The notes beneath the pieces are model-generated. The model was given only the letters and a program-made list of their open reading frames with translations, was not told the DNA's origin and ran no database searches. Positions 11,991 to 24,211 of a stretch of DNA of 64,000 nucleotides are shown one piece after another (within the stretch, counting starts at the first letter, position 1; every line of letters begins with the position of its first letter). Both the position numbers and the translations under genes were made by a program. The DNA is from Alnus glutinosa (Eukaryota > Streptophyta > Magnoliopsida > Fagales > Betulaceae): positions 29,418,987 to 29,482,986 of the forward strand of contig NC_084893.1 of NCBI RefSeq assembly GCF_958979055.1, given 5' to 3'.

Positions 11991-13104
11991 CCCTCATAGT
12001 TTTGGGCCCATTGCAGCCGGCAATGGCATGGAGTGAGATAAGCGGCTCTTCTTCCTCTGCACAATTGCCCCCTTCGGATGCCCCTGTGAAGTCTACAAGC
12101 TCATCATCTTCTTCAGTGGTGTATGCTTCAATTAAAAAGGTTTGTGGTTTTTGGCATCGATGTCCGGGTGTGAATTTCTCATTACACCCGAAACACAATC
12201 CTTTCTCTCTGCGTTTCTGCATCTCCTCCCAAGACAACTTCTTGGCAGCCCCAGAAGAGTAAGTTCTGGAGGTCAGTACAGCAGATGTCACGGCTGTCTG
12301 TCCCGTGGTTGTTGCTGCCTGCCCAGTAGATCTTTGTATGAAGCTAGTGTATGGTGGTCGTGGACTATCACCCCGTGGGTTCTTCCGAGTTTTGGAGAGG
12401 TTTTCGTCCCCCATGCGTGCCAAATCAATAGTGTCACGAAGGGTCTTGGGTTTGAACATTCGCACTGCTGAGACAATGTCTGATTTCAGCCCTCCAAGGA
12501 ATGCTCCTACTAGTGCTTTTTGGTGCCAGCCATCCACCCGATTTGCCAGACGCTCGAACTCCTGCTGGTACTCACATAATGTTCCGGTTTGTTGTATCTT
12601 GGTGAGAACTTCATCGTAGTCCTCCATTTCGGTAGGACCAAACTGAATCAACAACTCGTGTTCAAAGGCTGCCCATGTGATGGGGGCCTGTTCTTCCTTG
12701 TACAGCTTCTGCACCTATTGCCACCATTGGTTGGCTTCACTTTCAAGATGAAAGGCTGTCAGTGACACCTTTTGTTCCTCCGGTATTTGCTTGTAGTCGA
12801 AGTGTTGAACAACCCGATTCAGCCATACGTTGGGGTCATCTCCCGAATATCGCGGAAATTCCAACTTAGTGTACTTGTTCGATCCCTTAGAACCACTTGA
12901 TTGCTCGGAATTATGATTTCCGTAGCTCTGAAACGATCCTTTCTCCTTGTCTGTTGATGAGTCGCCCTTCTCAAAACCCTTGAAGAAGAGTTCCTTAATC
13001 TCCACAAAGCTGGATTGTGAATCCATATTCATCTTCTGCACGCCTTCCTTCAGCTCTTGCATTTCTGATTCTAACTTCTCGATACGATCCTTATTTGTTC
13101 CCAT
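11990..13104 (-). pseudogene. gag of the chromovirus, one in-frame TAG
   Basis: Starts MGTNKDRIEKLESEMQ with a coiled-coil-like N-terminus. Then comes the retrotransposon gag core (YSGDDPNVWLNRVVQHFD, SEANQWWQ, FEHELLIQFGP, YQQEFERL) and a zinc knuckle CFGCNEKFTPGHRC near 12160-12200. A TAG at 12715-12717 follows WWQ; the frame continues unchanged beyond it. Confidence 0.9.
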
Positions 13105-13115
13105 GATTGAAACAC

Positions 13116-13128
13116 GGCTTTGATACCA
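13116..13128 (-). promoter_or_regulatory. tRNA primer-binding site of the chromovirus
   Basis: Minus-strand TGGTATCAAAGCC lies three bases inside the 5' LTR. It matches the 3' end complement of initiator methionine tRNA (TGGTATCAGAGCC) except for one base, the usual primer of plant gypsy elements. Confidence 0.85.
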
Positions 13129-13131
13129 AAT

Positions 13132-13549
13132 TGATAGGAGCTCTCAGTAGTTGGAATGGAAATGGAAGATAGTTTATAGATAAAGACTCCAATTAGGGAA
13201 TGGAGACAACCACAAATGACATAAGTCAGTACAATAATCAATACCATACCCCTACGTCTAGACTTGATCTTATACACAAAACTGTTAAAGAAATGATAAA
13301 CGAATGATAACTACCCACTAAGCTAATGCTGATAACTGCCCTTCACTACTGAACGTGCAATCCCCACTAAGAGACTGCATGTTGATAGCTAACACATGAT
13401 TGCAGAGTGATGGTCAATCTGCAATGCTAACCCCTGTTTCCACGCCCATGTTCCCACGATCCCCATGATATCCTTGTTGCTCCACGTCTACTGCCATGTA
13501 ACGTGGGTTGGGTTGAGGTGGCCAAGAGGACTTTCGTGGGCTACTATCA
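13132..13549 (-). repeat. 5' LTR of the chromovirus (right copy)
   Basis: Starts TGATAGGAGCTCTCAG and ends CTACTATCA on the plus strand, so it keeps both canonical ends. Carries the element's promoter by position. Confidence 0.95.
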
Positions 13550-14045
13550 TCTGATATCATAAAACTCAAGAAAAAAAAAAAAAAAATCTGAGCAAAAGCA
13601 AAAACCAAGATGAGTGCAGAAATTTCTGTAAAATATTCAAAAACCACCAAATCATACAAAACTCCATATCCATGAACAAAAAAATCACCCAAAAATAAAA
13701 GGACACAACCAAAGAAAAAAAATAAAAATTGTCTTACAGGGAGGATTAAGCTGGAGCCTCCTCCTAGTCGAAAGCGGAGATTTGGCCGCAGACGATTCGA
13801 AAGCGGACTCGTCCTTTCACCGGCTTCATGAATCTGATTCTAACCAGAAACCGTAGAGGCAGAAGAAGAAGACAGAGGAAGCAATGCCCACCTCTACCAA
13901 ACGCATCAACAAAATTGATGCGTTTGGTAGAAGGAATCGTCATTCGGTATGGTTGGTGTCCTTCGCGGTATGGGTGTTCTTCTTTCTGTCGAGAAGAAGA
14001 AAGAAACGGCTGGAAGAAGAATAATGAAAAGGGATGAAATACCTA
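13550..14045 (-). other. Putative leader exon and intron of the interrupted host gene
   Basis: Minus-strand DNA with a pyrimidine-rich leader, a short frame starting at 13830 (MKPVKGRVRFRIVCGQ, stopping after about 22 codons), a CCTGTAAG donor near 13735, and an AT-rich intron-like stretch with TGCTCAG and ATATCAG acceptors close to the retrotransposon junction. It lines up with the exon at 8035-8212 if the element is removed. This is inference from structure only. Confidence 0.35.
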
Positions 14046-14619
14046 AAAACCCTTAAAATATCTTATCCATGAGAAAACCAACCTGGGCAAAACGGTAACA
14101 TCGAGTGGTACAAAAAAAAAATTGCGGAAAAAGAAAAATTGAAAGACAAAAGAATCCCTTGAAAAAGTCGACTCTTCACAAACTTAAAGGGCAAAAGGGT
14201 AATTTAATTTAAAAGACACAAATACCCAGTAAATTTCTTAACCAAACGAAGGGTAAACCGGGGCAACATAGTAATTTTAAAATGTAAAGAAAGGTTGAAA
14301 GACAAAAATAACCCTAACTGATTTAACTCTAATGAAGAAAGAAGGAGGGCAGAACCGTAAATATAAAAACAAAAGACAACAATAACCCTGCCTTATTTAA
14401 CTCCAATGAAGAAAGATAAAGGGCAAAATAGTAAAACCGCATGTGTCAAACAAAATGCACTGTACAAGAGGCTTTCACACTTACAATATCACACGGATAA
14501 AGGCAAGATAATCTTCCTTTCATACTTGCTCTAAAAATTGTTGAATTGTCACCTTTCCTAAATGATGAGCTATCCTGTTTACTTCTCGTACCTCATAAAT
14601 TGTTGTATACTTCATGAGC
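14046..14619. other. Intergenic, no gene seen
   Basis: A-rich DNA with local near-repeats of AACTC(T/C)AATGAAGAAAGA and AAAAGACAA(C/A)AATAACCCT, at about 14300-14420. No coding signal. Confidence 0.5.
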
Positions 14620-15300
14620 GGAGACTTTTGAACAATTATCGTTGGTTTTCATATGTTTCACATTGTACAATTCATTTAGAAGTATTTTAATGGTTTGGTT
14701 GTATTCATCTAGTCAAAGTCATCATGGCCAAATTCAATCACGCTTTAGGATCATTATGCTTTGAATTACGTCATTGATATACGTCATATACACAATCATC
14801 TAGGAAAAATACTTCCTACGATTGATGAGATTGTTTGGCAAATATTTGTACATAATAGAGTAATAAGTTGTTAATTTTAAAATTAATAAAAAGTGATGAT
14901 ATGATATAAAGTAAAAAAAATAAAAAATTGTATAGAAAATAAAAAAAAAATTGTATTGTAGTAATTTTTTTTTTATTTGAATGGTAATAAAAAATTATTT
15001 ATGTAATATAAAAAGGTGAAAAAAATAAGAATATTTTGATATTTATTGTTATTGAAAAATATAAAAAGGTAAAAAAAAATATACATAAATACTAAAAAGC
15101 ACTACTCTATTTTATTACGTTCTTTGTCAAACATACCCGGATAACTGCAAAAGAAATGCGAAAAAAATAAACTAGTCCCCTATAAAAGTTGACTGAAATC
15201 CTCTACGGTGCGGCCGAAAGACTAGGGAATTTTACATCTTTAATTTCCCCCACAATTACATTAATTTCCCAATGATTTTAGCCTCAAATTAAAAGGCTGA
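14620..15300 (+). repeat. Duplicated block, part alpha, copy 1
   Basis: Matches pieces at 31170-31277, 36013-36148 and 37650-37740 in the same order (TCGTTGGTTTTCATATG; CACGCTTTAGGATCATTATG; ATAACTGCAAAAGAAATG; AAAGTTGACTGAAATCCTCT). In the second copy a LINE and a MULE-type element interrupt it; here a MITE does. Confidence 0.85.
14827..15139. mobile_element. MITE, 3-bp target duplication (GAT)
   Basis: Left end GATTGTTTGGCAAATATT mirrors the right end CTTTGTCAAACATAC. Internal text (AAAAGTGATGATATGATATAAAG) matches the other MITEs of this family near 58, 60.9 and 61.6 kb. The paralogous block reads straight across the site (GATTGATAACTGC), which confirms an insertion with GAT duplicated. 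Confidence 0.65.
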
Positions 15301-16018
15301 GCCCTCTACATTGATCCACAGCTTCAGGGGGAAAGGAATTTGACTATGACATTGCGCATTGGCGAAATTGAAAACCTTCATTCTCCTAACTTAAGGGAAA
15401 CTCGATCACATTGCTTTTACTCTTATTCAAGAAATTGTCAATTTAATAATTTAATTGATATCAACATACTCTCCCTTACATTCTCAAATTCCTCCTTAAC
15501 AAGTCAGGTCTAACACGTGAAATATTTAACTAAAATTAAAGTGAATAGATATAGAGTTAAGATTCAAACTGTAGCCAGCGTTTGTTCCTCTTCGACTCTT
15601 TTTGATCGGTTCTTGGCAGTACTTCCCTTGCAACAACTAATATTAGGTGTTGTTGCATGCCTTTTTCGCTTGAGGCTCCAAAACGAGTCATTTTGCTCTT
15701 GTTTACCGCTTCGTGAGACCCTTAGAAAGACCTAGATCCTTTTTAGGATCCATTGCCAATTTGACTTCCAATGCATGGAAGGGACCAGTTTGTTTATCTA
15801 CCGGTAGGCCAGGGGGTGGATATAATTCTAAAAGAGTAACTGCTCTCAAAAATTAATTCATTAAAATAATTAACTCAGAGGGTTACTTGTAGCACCTTCA
15901 TACTAATTAACTCGTAATTAATTGTATTTGTTGAGTATACATGTGTGAGTATACGTAGAAAGGTTTGAGTCCCTTTATACTAATTAACTCGTAATTAGTT
16001 GTATTTGGTGAGTATAAT

Positions 16019-16375
16019 TCTGGCTTGAATGACTGTGCTTGCTGGTTTGGATAAACTTGTTTCCTGCTGGTGTTTGCTGGTTAACAGTGAGTAGGATTTA
16101 GTTCTTTGTTGTTTTATGGTTCCAGCTATCTTGGTTGCTGCTTGTTGTAGCTTGTTTGTGGTTAGATGTTGTGGGTTTGCTTCTGTTTGCAGTAGCTGCT
16201 TGTTGCATCTTGTAATGTTTTGTGGTTGTGATGTTTGCTGCTGTTTTACGGTAGTTACTTGAGTTAGTGTTTCCTTTTGGAAGAGTTCCAGTTTTCACCG
16301 GAGAGTTGTATTGTTTTGGTGTTGGTTATAAAAGTTTTAATTCATCAATAAAAATTAAAAAGCTTGCGTCCCGCA
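16019..16375 (+). mobile_element. LINE 3'-end remnant
   Basis: TG-rich 3' untranslated-type sequence ending in TTTTAATTCATCAATAAAA. It resembles the 3' tail of the LINE at 54440-54660 (CCTTTTGGAA..CCAGTTTT..TTGTATTG..TTAATTCATC) and interrupts the beta block, where other copies read on from GAGTCCCACATT. Confidence 0.55.
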
Positions 16376-17190
16376 TTGAAAATATATATGTCATAAGTGT
16401 GAGTACGGGGTTGATATAGTATATAGTTGGGCCTAAACTCATAAGCTTAAACTTTTAGATTGAGTGATGTCTCAACATTCTATATTATGAGCTCATTAAA
16501 AAACTTTCCAAATTATCAATCTCTAGCTTTAAGAATATACACAGCTTTCAAAGGATCATAACTACAACATTTAAAAGCTTCTGTCTATACTATGCAAGCA
16601 AACCTAACTATACGAGGCTATGAGCCCTAGACTACACTTCACATCTTCAACCCAACAAAATGCTCAACCCAATAAATTGATTAGACAAAAAAGTATATTA
16701 TGATTATTTTTCCAAAAATATGGCCGTGTCTGCTAATCCTTTTGAAACGGTGTTTTTGTGTTTTGGTTGAAAATGTATTTTGAAGTGACATAAAGTTGAA
16801 GGTAAATGATATGTTTATATACTTTGTACGTACTCACATTTGATGTAGGAGTTATACATGTGAGATGGGTTTCATATATATATATATATATATATACATA
16901 CGTCTTACACTAAATATGAGTATATATATGTGTGCAATATTTATAAAAAAAAAAAAAAAAAAAAGTGTACAAATAACACATCTCCTCGATACATTTATAA
17001 ATATCCGGTATGTTTTTAATTAACGCAAGAGGACTGCCTATACCTCTTGTTACATCAACCATAAACGGTCTTTTATTATAGCACCACATACGTATTTTAC
17101 AATTAATTTATGTGTCTATTAAAGTGTCGCAAGAGTTCCAGAAACCATTGAAGGTTGAATAAGAAAAGTCTTCAATTTTGCTGTTGTTGC

Positions 17191-17493
17191 CTTATCTTTC
17201 CCGACTTGGGCATTTTGTAGAGGCTATTAAGAGGGAGCTTCACTTTTTTCAATCTATCCATTTTGTTTATGCTCCTAGAGAATTAAATTATGCAGCACAC
17301 GGCCTCGCAAAGGAGGCTTCTGGCTTTTGTTTAGATCGTGTGTGGTTTGAAGAGACTCCCAGTTATATTTCTGATGTTGTTCTTAGGGAACAGATTGTCC
17401 CTAGATCCTAATTATTGGATCACTATTTGATGATTTATGAAGAATAATTCGAGTTGTTAAAAAAAAGAAAAAAAAAAAGAAAAAAAAAACTCC
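17191..17493 (+). mobile_element. LINE 3' fragment, RNase H tail
   Basis: The frame at 17178-17411 encodes FFQSIHFVYAPRELNYAAHG and LAKEASGF, the C-terminal end of the plant LINE RNase H domain. It is followed by an A-rich tail to about 17490, after which the duplicated block resumes (ATTAATTAAGAAAGACTCG). A 5'-truncated insertion. Confidence 0.7.
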
Positions 17494-18330
17494 AAGCCAA
17501 AGTATTAATTAAGAAAGACTCGAAACATTGCCAAAGTATTTACCAATTAATTAATAATCAAAACATCAAAATAAAGCACTATCGAGTTCGAGAAAATGAA
17601 TTTATATTGGGAAGTGGATAAACGCGTAATCTAATATTGTTCGACACTTGCCCGCCTCTCTTCTTCTTCTTCTTCTTCATTTTTTTTTTAATTCAAATTT
17701 TTTAATTTATTTATTTTTTAATTGAATAGGAAAAAGGTTATAAGGGAAATCTTTCTCATTAATCTTAATCTTGATGAAAGTAAGAATAAAAGAACTTGTG
17801 AAAATACTACCAAATATAAGGTGGATAACGGCTCATTTAGCTAAAACATGTGCACGAAGCTAGGTTAGCACATCTAGAAACTTTCAAAGCATTCTAACTT
17901 TAAAAGACAGAAAGTTTTAATCTGATATCCGAAATACAAGAAGCAAAATGCCAAGAAAAAAAAATATATACACGGGCTGATTCATGCCCGCCTCCGCTTG
18001 TTAATTATTAGAGAGATGATCAATAAGAGAGTCTTCAAGTATATATGTAATATACTGCAATATCGATCATTTTAGATCTACAAATTATATTTATTATTTT
18101 TAACCTATTTCTGTGATATCAACTATTTTTTTTTTTTTATTAACATTTAACGTAAAACTAATTAATTGCTTATTTTAGTTAGACTCGTGCCAACTAAACT
18201 TGATGAAATGATCTCCAGCTAGCTCAATTATCGATCCTTCATGATTTGACTTTACTCCAAGGGATCATCCTTTTTCTTTTTTTCTTAATTAATTAGAATT
18301 TTTGGTTGGTTTGGATACATAGAAGAAAAC

Positions 18331-19702
18331 TTGTGTTTGGCAACCGAGTGGAATAATTATTCCACTCGGATTTTTTCTAAAACCCACCCACCCGCCCGAA
18401 TACCCGAATTTGACCCGAATTTTGTTTGAATTTTAAGCTGACAATTTGAGTACTGGCTGGGCCCCACGCGCAGAACAAACTGTCTCCCAAAAAGCGCGTG
18501 GGTCCCACATATAAATAATAAAATAATACAAATTTAAATAAAAAAAATAAAAGAAATTAATTAAAAACACAAGGGGTGGTTGCCGGTTGGCAGCCACCCC
18601 TTGGGGGTGGCCGCGCGGCCACCCCCAACCCGGGCGGTGGTGGCCGCGCGGTAACCCCCGAACAGCGGGGGTGGCCGCGCCCCGACCAGCGGGGGTGGCT
18701 GCCAACCGGCAGCCACCCCTGCATCATTTTTTTTTATTTATTTTAATTTTAATTTTTTTAAAAAAAATTATTTATTTATTTTTTAATTAAATAATCAATA
18801 AATAATAAATTATTATTATTTAAATTACTCCCACCACCATAGGTGGCCGGGGGCGCCACCCCCGACACTTGGGGAAGGCCGCGTGGCCTTCCCCGACCAC
18901 TGGGGGTGGCCGCGCGGCCTTGCGCGGCCACCTTTAAATCTAGGGGTTGGCCTCGCGCCACCCCCAACCACTTGGGGAAGGCCGCGCGGCCTCCCCCGAC
19001 CACTGGGGGTGGCCGCGCGGCCTCCCCCGACAACTGGGGTGGCAGCGCGCCACCCCCAACCACTTGGGGAAGGCCGCGCGGCCTCCCCCGACAACTGGGG
19101 GCGGCCGCGCGGCCATCCCCGACCACTGGGGAGTGGCCGCGCGGCCACCTTTAAATCTAGGGGTTGGCCTAGCGCCACCCCCTGAGGTTGCCGGAGGTGG
19201 CAGCTCGCCTTCTCCAACCACTTGGGGAAGGCCGCGCGGCCTCCCCCGACCACTGGGGGTGGCCGCGCGGCCACCTTTAAATCTAGGGGTTGGCCTCGCG
19301 CCACCCCCTGAGGTTGCCGGGGGTGGCAGCGCGCCTTCCCCAACCACTTGGGGAAGGCCGCGCGGCCTCCCCCGACCACTGGGGGTGGCTGCCAACCGGC
19401 AGCCACCCCTTGCTTCTATTTTTAATTTTTAATTTTTAATTTTAATTTTAATTTTGTTTTTTCTTTTAAAAAGAAAAATTATTTATTTTTTAATTAAATT
19501 ATTATTATTTAAATCATTATTTCACATAACTTTTCACAATACCAATCGTTATATACAACTTTTCAAACTTCCAATCATTTCTTACTATTAAAAATAATAT
19601 TTTCTAATCTAAAAATTCAACACCTATACACAACTTTTTGCTTCGAAATTCTCAATTAGAATAAGAATTCAATTCTAATTCTAAAAATTCAATACCCAAA
19701 CG
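18331..19702. mobile_element. Non-autonomous inverted-repeat element with GC-rich core
   Basis: This block interrupts the duplicated sequence, which at 41432-41470 reads directly from TTTACTCCAAGTGATC to TTAATTTGACTTCC. Candidate ends are TTGTGTTTGGCAACC and, reverse-complemented from the right, TTCGTTTGGGTATTG. The right part (AATCATTTCTTACTATTAAA) is related to 58620-58740. It has no transposase; boundaries are approximate. Confidence 0.5.
18573..19410. repeat. GC-rich palindromic tandem array
   Basis: About 840 bp, far richer in G+C than the flanks and built from GGGGTGGCCGCGCGGCC-type palindromes, CTTGGGGAAGGCCGCG units and the spacer ACCTTTAAATCTAGGGG. It is bounded at both ends by the same inverted repeat (GGGTGGCTGCCAACCGGCAG and its counterpart). 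The whole array can fold on itself and within each unit. Open frames on both strands are a by-product of the composition, not genes. Confidence 0.85.
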
Positions 19703-19799
19703 AATTAAAATTGCGTTTTTTCCTCGACACAAGACGCATTGCACTAAGATTAATTACATGGGCAAATTTAAACGAAACAAGACTTGTAAAATTAAGAGC

Positions 19800-20752
19800 A
19801 GAATTAATTTGACTTCCAATGCATGGAAGGGACCAGGTCGTCGTTGTTTATCTACCGGGAGAGGGCCGGGTGGATATGTATATATAATTCTAAAGACTAG
19901 TAATTGCAAAGTCTCAAAATTAATTTATTAAAAGGGAAAAATATATACACATATCCCCATCAAGTTACTATTCAATAATCAATGTCCTTCCAAACGACCA
20001 ATTGTGTTAATGTCCCCCCTCAAACGACCAAAATATGTCAATGCCCTCTCTAAGACCAATAAAAAAACAAAAAATATCCTAATATTTTTTTAATAAGACA
20101 AAAATGTCCTATAAATTCGAAAAATAAAAACTAAAACTAAAAATTTAAAAAAATTTAAAAAATAAGGAAAAAACGAAAAATAAATTTAAAAATAAAAAAA
20201 AAATGAAAAACAACGATTTTTTTTTTTTTTTTTTTTTAAAAACGAAAAAATATATGAAAATTATTAAAAAAAAAAAAAAGTACTAAAAACAATCGAAAAA
20301 AATAAAACCCATTTTTATTTTTATTTTTTTTTTTTAATTTTTTTTTTTTTTTGTTTTGTATAATTTTTTCTTAAAAAAAAAAATTATTAAGGGTATTTTT
20401 GTCATTAGGGGGACATTAACAATTTTCGGTAGTTCAGGGGGGAGATTGACACAATTGTTTGGGGGGAGGGGGAGATATTGACAATGAGGTGGATGTTTAA
20501 GAGAGTTATGTACTTTTCCCTTATTAAAATAATTAACTCAGAGGATCACTTGTAGCACCTTCATACTAATTAACTCATAATTAGTTGTATTTGTTGAGTA
20601 TATATGTGTGAGTATACGTAGAAGGGTTTGAGTCCCACATTAAAAAAAATATCATAAGTGTGGGCAATTAATATAGCATATATAGTTGGGCTCAAACCCA
20701 TAGGCTTAAACTTTTAGATTGAGTGATGTGTCAATATGTTATATTAAGGGCT
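19800..20752 (+). repeat. Duplicated block, part beta, copy 2 (left portion)
   Basis: Repeats the beta landmarks GACTTCCAATGCATGGAAGG, ACTCAGAGGATCACTTG and AGCATATATAGTTGGGCTC. It continues at 27958 beyond the CACTA insertion and leads into HIPP gene A. Confidence 0.85.
19934..20520. mobile_element. MULE-type MITE with perfect 9-bp target duplication
   Basis: 587 bp. The ends GGGAAAAATATATACA and, mirrored, GGGAAAAGTACATAAC are flanked by TTATTAAAA on both sides (19925-19933 and 20521-20529). A 9-bp duplication is typical of Mutator-like elements. The interior is A/T homopolymer-rich and non-coding. The paralogous block gives the empty site. Confidence 0.8.
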
Positions 20753-20879
20753 CACTAAAAAAGTTTTATGGACGTTTTTTTTTTTAAACCGTCAATAAAA
20801 AAATAAATATGGGCGCTTTACTAAAACCATCCTTAAAAACACAAACGGTTTGAATAAAACCGTCCGGAATTAGAAAATT

Positions 20880-21310
<431 letters not shown>

Positions 21311-21556
21311 TCCATCCGGCCTCTCTCTCTGTCACAGATCGATCCCGACCGGCCCTTACTCACCTTCGCTGGCGACACCCTGAAGCGTCCCTGCTAGCTC
21401 GGGAGCCACACCCCCGATGCCCTGACGTTCAATCGGCCGACGCCCAGTGTAACTATTTCTTTATTTTTAATTTTTTCCTCACTTTTTTTTTTCCTTTTAA
21501 ATTTTTAATTAGGTTGATGATAATTTGCATATTATGGACTTTAATTTGTGTGTGTG

Positions 21557-21602
<46 letters not shown>

Positions 21603-22580
21603 CCGTTTTAATTTTGATAATATTTTATGTCTATAGAAAGACAGAATATATTGATTGTTGCTTCCTTACTCAATTGAGTAGAGATTTGTTCTATATATAA
21701 AGAATGTTGAACGTGTATACAGGTATAGATCGAGTTTAAGTGATATACAATCACTTGTAGAGATAACTAATGTAAATACACTTCAAGATTTGGTCTCTAT
21801 TTTGTTGATTATAATGACAAGCTCAAAAGATATCCTAAGAACTCTGTTCAATGGTTTAAAAACTTCTTGACTTCTAATTAAAAAAAAAAATGGAGAAAAT
21901 GAAGTTGCATGCAGCAACCCTACATTTCCAAACCAACACGTATTGAATGTACAAAGTGGGATTCATTTATATATACTAAGGCGCGTTAATTTTAAGAAAT
22001 TGTGAGCTTGTTTGGCTAATCTTGTTTGGCTAATATTATGGCTAATCTTTAATTTGTTTGGCTAATGGAATTATGGTAACAATTTCTTCATACTTTGGCT
22101 TTAGGATGATGAGTCTTTACAGTTAAATTTAGCCACGCAGAATCATGTTGTTGATGTTAAAATTCAGCACTTTTTAGCTTGTCTCGTTGGCTTTCATCAT
22201 GATTTTTCATCTTCCAATGTTTTGGTGGGAGCACCATTAATATTGTGTGAATCTAGCTCGCATGGGGTTGGCGTTGGTCATTTTTTTGTGTGAGGCTTGC
22301 GAAGTCATTTTTCACGCCCACCATAAAACATTTCTTACGTACATGCAATGATTTGCCTTTTTTTCTTTTTTCTTTTCTTTTTTTTTTTTCCTTTTTTTTT
22401 TTGGTGGGTGAGATAAGAACAAGGAGAAAAGAAACACATATATAAAACAAAATAAAGATTACAAATTAAGGTAGGTGGAACTTTGTCCTTTATCAGGATT
22501 TCTTATAATTGACGGGAAACCAAACTTAATTTTTTCAGATCAAAGATATATAGTATTATAATAATAACCCCCTTGATTTA

Positions 22581-22582
<2 letters not shown>

Positions 22583-22634
<52 letters not shown>
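22583..22634. repeat. (TA)n microsatellite
   Basis: About 26 TA units, inside the CACTA element. Confidence 0.95.
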
Positions 22635-22639
<5 letters not shown>

Positions 22640-23339
22640 AAACCCGTTGATTCTTTAAGACAAAATCGCAAAGCAGATTTTTCAACATAATGGGCGCATG
22701 TCAGCTTGTGCAATTAATTACTAATGTAGAGATAGAGAGTGGCGATATGCTTGTGGTGTAGCTTTTGTGACAATTCTTTTTTATATGTGCTGGTTTGCTT
22801 GGTTGCTCGACTTTGACATTGATGTTGACTTTGTCCCTTTTTCCCTTGATGACCAAAAATGGGAGAATTTTGGAGATTCATTTTTGGTGAATATGTTTTG
22901 ATGATTGATATATCATGTCTTGTTACATTGATTGTCATATTTCTTTGGCGATATTGAAATGATTAGCTATTAGTTCTAAATTTGAACGGAACATTTAATT
23001 AAATTTTTTGAACTAATTTCAATATTGCTTATATCCACATTCGTATTTCAGTGACTTTTCTTCATATGCAATTTTAATGTTATTATTTGTAATTATGGCT
23101 AAAATTCTATCATATTTTCCTTATTGGCCTAACGAAACAAAAATTTGGGTAGGCTTCCCAAGTTTTTGGCACTCTTAATTTTATGTCCACTGTTGTTGGT
23201 GGAGACATGGGTTTTTGGGTCATTTAGAATGCATAAGTCAAATTCTTTGATTTTGTGGGCTTCCATTAGTGTTTTGACGTTAAAATTGACAAAAAGTCAC
23301 ATGACAATTATCTTGAAATATTTGGATTATTTTGTGATA

Positions 23340-24180
23340 TAGTGAGAAAGATAGACAAGAATTGGATGAGAAAGCCGAGAAGCTTGTGAGAGTATATTCG
23401 CGGGTTATGGAGTTAATGAAATTTGCACGTGAACATTCAAACAGAAAATGGGTCATTGTGTGCCCTTGTAAGAAGTGTGAAATGAGTAAATCATGGTCCA
23501 ATAAAGTTGTATTTGCCTATTTAACGTTAGGTGCTGTGATTATTAAGGGTTACATCGAGTGGATAATAAATGGGGAATCACTTGTCCCTATCGCTGATAA
23601 CAAGGCAATATCTGAAGCTCCTAGGACGGGTCAAGTGGATAACATTCCAATACATGGGGGATCTAGTGGGATGCAAGATATGCTTAATGATGTTTTTGTG
23701 ATGCACGATGTTTGTGTAGAAGTCAATGGGTCTCAAGTGGGAGTTGAAGCCGAAGCCGAAGCCGAAGCCAAATATGTGGATGCTGAAATTGAAGATTCTA
23801 ACAAGGGGACGAATAAGTTAGAAGATTTACTAAAGGATGCCAATACGCCACTCCATGAAAATACAAAACATATCAAAATGGGAGCTATTGTAAGTCTATA
23901 TAGTATTAAGTGTATGGACGGTTGGAGCAATACATCATTCTCCATGTTGCTGGAATTCATCAACAAGCTGATGTATCCGGATGCAAGTTTGTCTAAAGAC
24001 ACATATGAGGCGAAAAAGTACATGAGGGATTTGGGCTTTGGGTACGAGAAGATATCGGCTTGTCGCAAAGGTTGTATGTTGTTTTGGAGAGAAAATGAAA
24101 AGTTAGACAAATGTACATCATGCGATGAGTTTAGGTGGAAGGATGACGTAACTAATGAAGATGGGTTGATAAATAGTTCG

Positions 24181-24211
<31 letters not shown>

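Larger units (their letters stand above)
8243..13549 (-). mobile_element. Ty3/gypsy chromovirus LTR retrotransposon, structurally complete, coding-defective
   Basis: A 5307-bp element flanked by two 418-bp LTRs, with primer-binding site, gag, protease, RT, RNase H, integrase and chromodomain in that order on the minus strand. The LTRs have TG...CA ends (the left copy has TA in place of CA). The flanks TATGA (8238-8242) and TCTGA (13550-13554) look like a 5-bp target duplication with one change. By hand count the LTRs differ at about 12 of 418 positions. The chromodomain at the integrase C-terminus places it among chromoviruses. Several in-frame stops and a frameshift make it non-autonomous. 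It inserted upstream of the exon at 8035-8212. Confidence 0.95.
15750..18275 (+). repeat. Duplicated block, part beta, copy 1
   Basis: Landmarks in order: GACTTCCAATGCATGGAAGG, TAGCACCTTCATACTAATT, AGCTTAAACTTTTAGATTGA, TATCAATCTCT, GGTTGAAAATGTATTTTGAAG, GTTCCAGAAACCATTGAAGG, GTGCCAACTAAACTTGATG. The same order is found at 38700-41440. Two LINE fragments interrupt this copy. Non-coding. Confidence 0.85.

Noticed and set aside
18825..19432. Several long open frames on both strands in the GC-rich array
   Set aside because: Frames are open in many registers because palindromic GC-rich repeats lack stop codons. The translations are Pro/Arg/Gly repeats with no domain.
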